From CAVOGJ01 sp963700865 (GTDB lineage: Bacteria > Planctomycetota > Planctomycetia > Pirellulales > Pirellulaceae), in assembly GCA_963700865.1 (NCBI GenBank), contig CAVOZC010000018.1, forward strand, positions 1,426,001-1,490,000: DNA of 64,000 nt, in the 5' to 3' direction. This document shows, piece by piece, positions 19,895 through 28,300 of this stretch. A program made the position numbers and the translations under genes. Below the pieces are notes generated by a model that did no database searches, was not told where the DNA came from, and was given only the letters and a program-made list of their open reading frames with translations. Each line of letters starts with the position of its first letter. Within the stretch, counting starts at the first letter, position 1.

Positions 19895-20782
19895 CTATCC
19901 GCGGGGGACCGTCTGCAATTCGGCCGCCAGTAGCGTGTTTTTTAGCAGCATGGCAATCGTGAGGGGACCCACGCCGCCAGGAACGGGAGTGATGTGTGCG
20001 GCCACGTTCGTCACGCCTTCAAAATCAACATCCCCCACCAGGCCACCTGCAAGTCGATTGATGCCCACGTCGATCACGGCCGCGGCAGGTTTCACCATAT
20101 CGGCCGTCACAAACCGAGGTCGCCCGATCGCCGCAATTAAGACATCGGCCGTCCGCGTGATATCGGCCAGGTTGGCCGTCTGGCTGTGACAGATGGTTAC
20201 GGTGGCATTGACGGCGGTCCGACCAAGCGGCGAGTCCCGCTGGACAAGCATGGCCGCTAGAGGCTTGCCCACAATCTCGCTGCGGCCGAGGATCACGACG
20301 TGTTTGCCGGCGACCGGGATGCCGCACCGATGCAGCAGTTGCTGCACCCCATGCGGCGTGCAAGGTAGAAAACGGGGCCGCCCCTGCATCATGAGCCCCA
20401 CATTTTCCGGATGGAACGCATCGACGTCTTTGAGTGGATGAATGGCGTCCAGAATCCGTTTCTCATCCAGCCCCGCGGGTAGAGGCAATTGGACGAGGAT
20501 GCCATGCACGCTGCCGTCACGATTCAGTTCCGCCAGCTGGCCGAGCAATGCCTCCTGTGGCGTGGCCGCGGACAATCGCAGCAGGCGACTTTCAATCCCT
20601 GCCTGAGCGCAGGCCCGCTCCTTGTTCCGCACATAAACCTGGCTCGCCGGATCGTCGCCGACCAGAACGGCGGCCAACAGCGGCGATGGACCGTGTCGCT
20701 CGCGAAACGAGACAACCTGGGTGGCGATTTCGGCGCGAATCGCCTGCGCGATCCGCTTGCCGTCGAGCAGCTTGGCAGGCAA
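19895..20782 (-). CDS. folD: Methylenetetrahydrofolate dehydrogenase / methenyltetrahydrofolate cyclohydrolase FolD
   Basis: Cytosolic bifunctional enzyme that interconverts 5,10-methylene-, methenyl- and 10-formyl-tetrahydrofolate with NADP(H). It is 295 aa, the family length. Signatures are YVRNKERACAQAGIESRLL (catalytic Tyr and Lys), LVQLPLPAGLD, GKHVVILGRSEIVGKPLAAML (nucleotide-binding) and PVPGGVGPLTIAMLLKNT. pgpA lies upstream on the same strand, 51 bp away. The same window also has an H4MPT-linked formyltransferase (57994), so both folate-type C1 systems are present. Confidence 0.97.
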   Translation of the reverse strand: MPAKLLDGKRIAQAIRAEIATQVVSFRERHGPSPLLAAVLVGDDPASQVYVRNKERACAQAGIESRLLRLSAATPQEALLGQLAELNRDGSVHGILVQLPLPAGLDEKRILDAIHPLKDVDAFHPENVGLMMQGRPRFLPCTPHGVQQLLHRCGIPVAGKHVVILGRSEIVGKPLAAMLVQRDSPLGRTAVNATVTICHSQTANLADITRTADVLIAAIGRPRFVTADMVKPAAAVIDVGINRLAGGLVGDVDFEGVTNVAAHITPVPGGVGPLTIAMLLKNTLLAAELQTVPRG

Positions 20783-20833
20783 CGGTAGGGTGTCCTTATC
20801 TATGGAAGGGAACGTCTCGGCCGCAAAACGGGG

Positions 20834-21352
20834 TCAGCCGATCCAGCCCCCGTAGAGCAGCGCCTGAAGACACGCGCAGGAATACAGCCCCGCGACCCAG
20901 TCGTCCGCCATGATACCCAATCCGTCCGGCAGCGATTCGAGTTGTCGGCAGGGCGGCGGTTTCGAGATATCGAAGAGTCGATGCAGTACGAACCCAGCAA
21001 ACAAGATCCAGGGCGAGCCGATCTGCTCACGTGGCACCAAGAAAAATGTGATGGGGAGACTGGCGATTTCGTCCCAAACCACGGCGCCCGGGTCCTTACG
21101 ACCCAGCCGTCTGGCGGCCGCCGTGCAGATCGGGATGCCGATCACGGCCAGGACCACGACGCACATCGCCTGCCACGCCGTCCCGGGAAGGAGGTGGATC
21201 GCCAGCGTCAGCGGAATGCCCCACAACGTTCCGAGCGTACCAGGCGCGAAGCCCAAAAGTCCCACGCCGCCGCCCGTCGCCAGAAAAAAAGCGGGAGACG
21301 CCAGGTAGCGAGCCGTCGATTCGGATGGTGGTTCCACGGTAGGCTCGTCCAT
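20834..21352 (-). CDS. pgpA: Phosphatidylglycerophosphatase A
   Basis: Membrane enzyme that dephosphorylates phosphatidylglycerophosphate to phosphatidylglycerol. Of its 172 aa, the first part carries GFAPGTLGTLWGIPL; the catalytic region has GRKDPGAVVWDEIAS and FDISKPPPCRQLE followed by LPDGLGIMADDWVAGLY, the diagnostic PgpA acidic signature. Two to three hydrophobic segments fit the family. It is divergent from the sulfite reductase gene and precedes folD. Confidence 0.95.
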   Translation of the reverse strand: MDEPTVEPPSESTARYLASPAFFLATGGGVGLLGFAPGTLGTLWGIPLTLAIHLLPGTAWQAMCVVVLAVIGIPICTAAARRLGRKDPGAVVWDEIASLPITFFLVPREQIGSPWILFAGFVLHRLFDISKPPPCRQLESLPDGLGIMADDWVAGLYSCACLQALLYGGWIG

Positions 21353-21551
21353 GGCGTTATGCTATCGGGCCCCCCATCGCCGGGCAACCGCGGCCGGTTA
21401 AGCAATCCGTTGTTGGGGCAGTTTATCTTGACGTGGTCAGGCAAATCGTAAGAATCGATCGCACAGTGGTCAACGTTGTACCCGCCGGCTAGTCGCGCCC
21501 GTTGGTCGATTGCTACCCCTCGCCATTCCCCCTTGAGGTTTTGCACCATTC

Positions 21552-23255
21552 ATGGCAAGCACGGATAAGCCGAGTCCCGTTGAAGGTTTCAAGGAAGCCA
21601 GTCAATACCTCCGCGGCCAGATCCCGGAGGAACTGGTGGATGGGAAGGACGTTTTTGGTAAAGGCAGCCAGCAACTGCTGAAACACCACGGCACGTACCA
21701 GCAGGATGACCGCGATCAGCGAACCGCCGCCCGCGCCGCCGGCAAGGGCAAGGCCTACATGTTCATGGTTCGCTCGCGGATTCCGGGCGGAAAGCTCACG
21801 AGTGATCAACTGCTGGCCCAACTGCAACTGTGCGACGAACTGGGCAATAACACCCTGCGGATTACGACCCGTCAAGGTCTGCAATTGCACGGCATCGTGA
21901 AATCGGACCTCGCAGCAACGATCGCTCGCATCAACCAGTCCCAGCTGACAACGCTGGGCGCCTGTGGTGACGTAAATCGTAACGTCATGTGCTGTCCGGC
22001 TCCGTATAAGGATGCGATCCACGCCGAGATGCAAGCCTTGGCCGATGCCATCACGGATCAATTGGCGCCCCGTACAAAGGCCTACCACGAAATCTGGCTG
22101 AAGCATGGCGATACCAAAGAACTGGTCGGGGGAGGCGTTCCGGATGCCGATGTCGAGCCGATCTATGGGAAGCATTACCTGCCCCGAAAATTCAAGATCG
22201 GTATCGCGTTGCCTCACGACAATTGCATCGACGTCTATACGCACGACATCGGCCTGCTGGCCCTGTCGGATGGCCAGCGGGTCACCGGTTATAACCTGCT
22301 CGTCGGGGGTGGATTTGGAGTGACTCCGAGCGCCGCCAAGACCTTTCCAGCGCTCGGACAGAAGCTCTGCCTGGTTCGCCCCGAAGAGGCTATCGACGTC
22401 ATCACGGCGATTGTCAAGGTCCAACGTGATTTCGGCAACCGCTCGGATCGGAAAGTCGCCCGCCTGAAATATCTCGTGGCGGATTGGGGAATCCCACGCT
22501 TCGGTGAGAAGGTAGCGGAATATTATGGCCGCCCGTTGACGCCAGCCGTCGCCGATGACGTCACGGGCATCAACGACCATTTAGGATGGGAGGAACAGGG
22601 AGACGGACGCTGGTGTTATGGCCTGAATGTCGAAAACGGCCGACTTGCCGATACCAACCGCATGCGGCTCAAATCGGCACTCCGCGAGATCTGCACGACC
22701 ATTCGGCCCGCGTTGCGTTTAACGGCCCACCAGAGCATTCTCTTTCATGAACTGAACGCCGCGGACAAGGAACCGCTCCTCGACATCTTGCGTCGCCACG
22801 ACGTGCCTCTCTCCGAGGACATTTCCCTTGCCCGCCGTTGGTCGATGGCCTGCGTGGCCTGGCCTACCTGCGGTCTGGCGATCACGGAATCGGAACGAGT
22901 CTTGCCGGGGATCATCAGCCAGCTCGAAGCCGAATTGGCTGAGTTGGGGCTTGCCAACGAGAAGTTCCATCTCCGCATGACCGGTTGTCCGAACGGTTGT
23001 GCCCGCCCCTACAATCCGGACATCGGTCTGGTCGGCAAGGCTCAAGACAAGTACACCCTGTTTCTGGGAGGGCGGCAAACGGGCGATCGGTTGGCGTTTA
23101 ACTACAAGGACATGGTCGCCACCGATGAGGTCGTCCCGGAACTGGTGCGCGTTTTTCGCTATTTCCGTGACGCGAAGGAGACGGGCGAGTCGTTTGGCGA
23201 CTTTTGTCATCGCAAGGGCAAGGAGGACCTGCTCGCCTGGGGCGATGCGGGATAA
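21552..23255 (+). CDS. Assimilatory sulfite reductase, hemoprotein (siroheme/4Fe-4S)
   Basis: Six-electron reduction of sulfite to sulfide in sulfate assimilation. It is 567 aa with the duplicated sulfite/nitrite reductase fold; the first half has NNTLRITTRQGLQLHGI. The cluster and siroheme ligands are C434-x5-C440 (CVAWPTC) and C479-x3-C483 (CPNGC). No CysJ flavoprotein is nearby, so it may use ferredoxin, or CysJ may be elsewhere. It could be annotated cysI or sir; I leave the symbol empty because the electron donor is not visible. Nitrite reductase is possible, but the length and the nearby cysDNC genes favour sulfite. Confidence 0.92.
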   Translation: MASTDKPSPVEGFKEASQYLRGQIPEELVDGKDVFGKGSQQLLKHHGTYQQDDRDQRTAARAAGKGKAYMFMVRSRIPGGKLTSDQLLAQLQLCDELGNNTLRITTRQGLQLHGIVKSDLAATIARINQSQLTTLGACGDVNRNVMCCPAPYKDAIHAEMQALADAITDQLAPRTKAYHEIWLKHGDTKELVGGGVPDADVEPIYGKHYLPRKFKIGIALPHDNCIDVYTHDIGLLALSDGQRVTGYNLLVGGGFGVTPSAAKTFPALGQKLCLVRPEEAIDVITAIVKVQRDFGNRSDRKVARLKYLVADWGIPRFGEKVAEYYGRPLTPAVADDVTGINDHLGWEEQGDGRWCYGLNVENGRLADTNRMRLKSALREICTTIRPALRLTAHQSILFHELNAADKEPLLDILRRHDVPLSEDISLARRWSMACVAWPTCGLAITESERVLPGIISQLEAELAELGLANEKFHLRMTGCPNGCARPYNPDIGLVGKAQDKYTLFLGGRQTGDRLAFNYKDMVATDEVVPELVRVFRYFRDAKETGESFGDFCHRKGKEDLLAWGDAG

Positions 23256-23493
23256 TCACTCTGCCACGACGCCCGCCCGCGCCGCACATCTCGTTTCGCC
23301 GCCCAGCCGCGGGCGTACGCGAGGGCACTCACAGCGGCGAGGGCACTCACCATGCCAACAAACACGCCCGCCCGCGGCTGACCGTTTTACATGGTAGGTG
23401 ATCGCGTCCTCGTGGTTTTGCGAAAATGCCTATTCCAAGAGCTTCCACGCAGCAACAAGCGGCCGGGATCCATGCAACTTGGAGCAATAAGGA

Positions 23494-23703
23494 CTAGCGA
23501 CGCCGCGAACTCAGGCGGCGGACAGTATTGCCGTAAATATGTCCGCGACGCATGGGGCGACTCGTGATCGGTTCAGACTTGATGGCTTCCCGTTGAACGC
23601 CGGTCACGATGAGCGGACCGGCCGCCGAGGCGTCCCCCGGAATGAAGAATGTTGTTGCGGAAAGTACGGAACATGCTACCCAGAAGATGATGCGTTTATT
23701 CAT
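23494..23703 (-). CDS. Small secreted protein of unknown function
   Basis: A 69-aa frame with a classical signal peptide (MNKRIIFWVACSVLSATTFF, then a cleavage site near DASAAG) and a basic tail ending in RRLSSRRR. A GGGGA-like RBS stands before the ATG. The family is unknown, and the frame is short enough that chance is not excluded. Confidence 0.5.
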   Translation of the reverse strand: MNKRIIFWVACSVLSATTFFIPGDASAAGPLIVTGVQREAIKSEPITSRPMRRGHIYGNTVRRLSSRRR

Positions 23704-24356
23704 GTCAGGTCCCCGAGATCATCCGAAAGAGAACAAAAGAAATCGTGTGGGCGGATTGCCAATGCTTGGCTAGAGGAGTGTAGGTTACAGTTTGCCGCGC
23801 TGCGCACGGCGGCAGGGAATTTGTAGGGAATTTAGCGCGCGATTGTGCGGATGGAAATGTCGCTGACCGCTCCGCGGTCAGTCGGTTGGCGGGATCACCG
23901 CAACTCTGGCCACTGCCGTTTCCCCGCGGGGGGAGGGATCGCGGAGCGATCCACGGCAAAGTCGCTGACCGCTCCGCAGTCCGTCGGTTGGGGTAGTTGC
24001 CGCAACTCTGGCCACTGCCGTTTTCCCGCGGGGAAGTGCTCGCAAGCTCGACACAACGGTCGTCAGCCGCGCCACCGCCGACACGTGCGTCGTGGATGCT
24101 CTTGCTTGAGCTAAGTCTTTTTAGAAAAACGACTTAAGGTTCACTTCTCCCGCCGGGTTGGCGCACCGCGTGTTGCTTGAGGGCACGGCCTGGTTGATCT
24201 CGCTTCTTTCGCAATCCGATGGAGCGAAGGTAGCGATTATGCCGATTATGACTCTCGAGCGAAGTAAGCCGATTCTGCGCCGACCGTGCACAAGGTGTGA
24301 TTTCACGTGCCAGGCGACCGAGTCAGCCGGCAGTAATAGTGCAGGTGAACCCAGGG
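23704..24356. other. Intergenic region before the giant gene
   Basis: No convincing gene was seen on either strand. It contains a two-copy imperfect direct repeat (see 23859-24040) and, near 24343, an aggtga RBS-like sequence before the ATG at 24357. Long-range regulation of the giant gene may lie here, but no promoter stands out. Confidence 0.5.
23859..24040. repeat. Two-copy imperfect direct repeat, period 102 bp
   Basis: gtcgctgaccgctccgc, gtcggttgg and caactctggccactgccg recur in the same order at 23859 and 23961. Copies differ at several positions. The second copy is followed by sequence that no longer matches. Confidence 0.8.
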
Positions 24357-24830
24357 ATGGCGAAACGTAAGTCACGCAAGAGAGCCTCTCGAAGGCGCCC
24401 ACAACGACCGTCTTTACAGCTGGAGCAGCTGGATGCGCGGATCCTCCTCGATGCGCACGGACTGGCCGTCCCGCAGGGATTTGTTGAGCCGTCCCCGGCC
24501 ATCAAACCAACCCAAGCCGTGGATGTAGGGCGGCAAGTCATCTTTGTGGATGGTTCGCTCGCGAGTGAACATCGCATCGCGGGGTCACTTGCCGATCGAT
24601 CCGATGTCGCGGTCGTTCCCTTGTACTCCGATCGTGATGGTTTGCAGCAGATGGTTGAATATCTGCAACGCGATGCTGCGGCAAGCAGCGGCGGCATCCA
24701 GGCCATTCATATCGTGTCCCACGGAAATGCGGGCCAGATTCATCTGGGCAATGCCGCGGTGACCGCGGCCAAGCTGGATACGACTTACCGCGACTGCGCT
24801 GCATTCACTGCAGTCGGTTATCGCGGATGA
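24357..24830 (+). CDS. Giant gene, segment A: N-terminus and first half of DUF4347
   Basis: From the ATG at 24357 (a longer start at 24297 is less likely) the segment has a basic N-terminus (RKSRKRASRRRPQ), the LEPR-XLL-like LEQLDARILLDAHG, then DUF4347: VIFVDGSLA, DGLQQMVEYL and IQAIHIVSHGNAGQIHLGN. It then runs out of frame. The DUF4347 continuation (LHSLQSVIADDGDILFYGCNLA) is in the next frame from about 24796, with one extra base. DUF4347 is found near the N-terminus of many large adhesin-type proteins. This is not a free-standing protein. Confidence 0.75.
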   Translation: MAKRKSRKRASRRRPQRPSLQLEQLDARILLDAHGLAVPQGFVEPSPAIKPTQAVDVGRQVIFVDGSLASEHRIAGSLADRSDVAVVPLYSDRDGLQQMVEYLQRDAAASSGGIQAIHIVSHGNAGQIHLGNAAVTAAKLDTTYRDCAAFTAVGYRG

Positions 24831-24873
24831 CGGCGATATCCTGTTTTATGGCTGCAATCTGGCGTCGGATGGC

Positions 24874-25302
24874 GTGGGGCAGGCTTTTCTCGCGAAATTT
24901 GCGGAACTCAGCGGTGCGGATGTCGCGGCGTCGAACGATGTAACCGGTTCGACCCCTTTGGCCGATTGGGACCTCGAGTCGACCACGGGTGAGATTCGGT
25001 GGGATGGCCAGGTCACGCAAGCCCTGGCCGACGCGATTGACGGTGAGCTGTTATTCGAGATTGCCACGGGCACGGACAGTTCCGGGGCGAGGGAGGTCTT
25101 CCTGCGGGGAAATTTCACCGAGGTCGGAATTCGCGACCAGGGAACGTTCGGCACGCAGTCCATGCCACCGGCCGGCTGGCATCCGCGGAACAATAATACG
25201 ACCACGCGTCTGGGCTTCGTGGCGAATCCGCAGATGAACAACTGGGCCACGCAGGATGGCGACTTCTTCGCCGGGCACCCCGGTGGAAAGCTTCATGATT
25301 GA
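24874..25302 (+). CDS. Giant gene, segment B: end of DUF4347 and linker
   Basis: The segment holds the rest of DUF4347 (FLAKFAELSGADVAASNDVTG, DWDLESTTGEI) and then the start of a beta-rich domain (LLFEIATGTDSSGAREVFLRG). The true reading in this frame starts upstream, at about 24796. The frame ends at 25302, but coherent sequence moves to the next frame near 25273 (SPGTPVESFMIEVNGTSG). It is part of the joined giant protein, and the listed start is only the first start-like codon (GTG). Confidence 0.7.
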   Translation: MGQAFLAKFAELSGADVAASNDVTGSTPLADWDLESTTGEIRWDGQVTQALADAIDGELLFEIATGTDSSGAREVFLRGNFTEVGIRDQGTFGTQSMPPAGWHPRNNNTTTRLGFVANPQMNNWATQDGDFFAGHPGGKLHD

Positions 25303-28300
25303 GGTGAATGGCACATCGGGTCCCAGTCTGGTCAATGGGACGTCGGGTGACATCGAGCAAAACCCGGGTTCACTGGGGGTACCTCGCACCACGACGCAAT
25401 GTGGTCAGAATTCGGTCTCGGTCGACTGGACGGGGACATCCCATGGCGTGTTGGCCGTGGAACGGACCTACACCGTGCTGGAGGATGGATTATTCATCCT
25501 CATGGAGACGACGCTCACGAATACGTCGGCGAGCACACTCACCGACGTCTATTTCGCGCATAACGTCGACCCGGACAACGATGTTACGATCGGTGCGGGC
25601 TATGCGACGCGAAACACGATTGAGAGTCAGCCGTCGGGAACGACGAATCTGGCACACGTGTCCGCGACTCAGACGGCAAATGATGGCTCGTACGTCGCGT
25701 TGGTCGCCGAAGATCCGCGTGCCCGCGTCGCCCACCGTGGTTTTGACAATCGAGATGCCTCGAATATCTGGAATGGAATCGGATTCAGCTCGGCGGTTGG
25801 CGCAACACGCAACGCCGACGAGGCCATTGCGATTGCCTTTCGCTTTAACACCATCGCTCCTGCGCGTCGGTCAACTTCAAATACGTCTACATTCTTGCGG
25901 ACGGCGCCGCGATCACGAATACATTTGATTGCCTGCAGTCTCCCAGCCTTGACCTGGATGCGAAACAACAGCTCGGGTTCGGTCATTACCGATGGCTACA
26001 AGGGCTATTTTCCCGTGGGTGGAGCCGCCGTATCCATTGCGGATAGCGATGTCGCGATCGTCGACGACGATTTTTCCAATATTCAGCGTGCCACAGTGAC
26101 GTTGACGAATGCCCAGCCGGGCGACGTGCTGAGCGCGGCAACGAGCAGTCCCTCGTGGCCCGCGGGGATTGTGGTGAATGGGGCCAGTACCAGCTCGAAC
26201 ATCATCCTGAATGGATCGGCCTCGGTCACCGCTTATGAGCAAGCCCTGCAGCTGATTCGGTTTTCCAATGGTCTGGCAGCTCCTTCGCAAGTGGATCGGA
26301 CGATTCAAGTGCAGGTCGAGGATGTCGATGCGCACGTGAGCAACGTGGCCATCTCCACGATTTGCATCTCGGACGTCCGCGCGACCAAGGAGCAGATCGG
26401 CACGCCCGTACGCAATGCAGCCAACCCGGACTACTGGGACGTCACCTTTCAGCTCACGATCGAGAATACTGGCAACGGTATCTTGACGGGTCTTGATCTG
26501 GTCGAAGCGCTCGACGCGCCGGGCAATTTCGGTGCGGGCTTTGTTTCCGCCAACCCGGTTTCCGGCGGCAATCTCGTCTTCAGCGGGAGCGGGACGGCGC
26601 CGACCGTGAATACGTCCTGGAATGGCGCTGGCGTGGCAAACCTGCTCAGCGACGACGGCCTGCTCAACCCGGGCGATTCGTTCACGCTTGATTTTACGGC
26701 GACGCTCGACCTGTTGGCGATGGCCGACCCGGAGACCGCTACCAATCAGGCGACCGTGTCGGCTGATGATCCCAATAATCCGACCAATGAATCATTCCTT
26801 TCGGATGCCTCGGACAGTGGCAGTACCCCGGGCAGCACGAATGACGGGGCTCCGGGAGCCACCCCGGGCAACGAAAATGATCCGACTCCGCTCATCCTCC
26901 GTGATATCGAAGTCACCAAGGCTTGGACGGCTACTGCTCCCGCGGCCAGCGGAACGAATGGTAACTTCGATGTCACCTACGTGTTCACGGTGGAGAATTC
27001 CGGCACGGAGCGACTATCGAATCTCTCCTTGACGGACAACTTGGCTGCCCAGTTCGGCGGTGCGCAGGTGGGTGTCGTGAGCGTGACCGTGAATAATGTC
27101 TCGGCCACGAATCCACCCGCCGCCAATGCGGCCTACAACGGTACGGCGGGAAGTGACCTGCTCGTACCGGCGGCGGCCAACGATCTGCGTACGGGTGAGT
27201 CGTTTCAAGTGGTCCTGGTCGTCGAACTTGACCCGGACAACGCGCTGGCGAACTACAATGTCGCCGGACAATTGGCGAATTCCGCCACCGCTCAGGCGAC
27301 GTCTGGAGTGACGGTGGTCACCGACCTTTCGGACGATCCCGCCAATTCGGCCGATGTCGATAGCGAAGGAGACAACGAAGCGGACGATCCGACGGGTATC
27401 TACCTCGGCGCCCTCGAGGTGACTAAGACGGCAAGCACTGTGACGCCGGCGAGTCTGGTGGCCGGGTCGAGTGGTACAGCCGGTCATTTTGTGGTCGACT
27501 TTACGGTTACTGTTTTTAACCGCGGCAACGATCTGATCGACAATCTCAGTCTCGACGAAAATCTTGCCAGCCAATACGGCGGTGCATTCGTCCAGACGAT
27601 CGGCGTTCCGACGATTGCCGTGATAAATAACTCGGGCGTGGCCGGTGTGGCCGCCAATCCGGCTGGGTTTAACGGGGGTACCGTCAGTGAGCTGTTCAAT
27701 ACGGCGACCAGCCAACTCGGCAGAGGTGATCAGGTTCAGGTGGTCGTTCGCGTCGAGGTCGATCCGGACGCGGCGACCGCGGCACTTACGGGCGGTCGAC
27801 TGGAAAACTCGGCAACCGCCAGCGGCACCGGCTCAAGTGGTCTGGTAATTGCTGACGTCTCCGACGACCCGACCAATGCCACGAATGTCGATCCGAATAA
27901 CGACAACAATCCGGACGACCCCACGTCCATTTCAATAGCCGATCTGGCAGCCTTCAAGTCGCTTACATCCATTGTGCCGTCGGGCTCTGGCGTTGCCGGC
28001 AACTTTGATGTCACCTATCTGTTTCGGGTGACGAACACCGGCACGGAGACCCTGTCGCAGCTTTCGCTTACCGACAACTTTGCCAGTCAGTTTGGGGGCG
28101 CCTTCGTGGGGGTCATCGGCCTCTCCGTGAGCAATGTCGACGCCACCACGCCGCCGGTTGCCAATGCCGGATACAACGGGCTCGCCGGCAGCAATTTGCT
28201 TGTGCCTTCCGCGGCGGACGACGTGGGGCCCGGCCAGTCATTTGAAGTATCGCTGACGATCGAAGTCGATCCGGACAATGGTTTGGCCAGCTATAACGCA

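Noticed and set aside
25345..25375. DIEQNPG, similar to a 2A ribosome-skipping motif
   Set aside because: The 2A motif needs Pro after NPG, here Ser follows, and such peptides act in eukaryotic translation.
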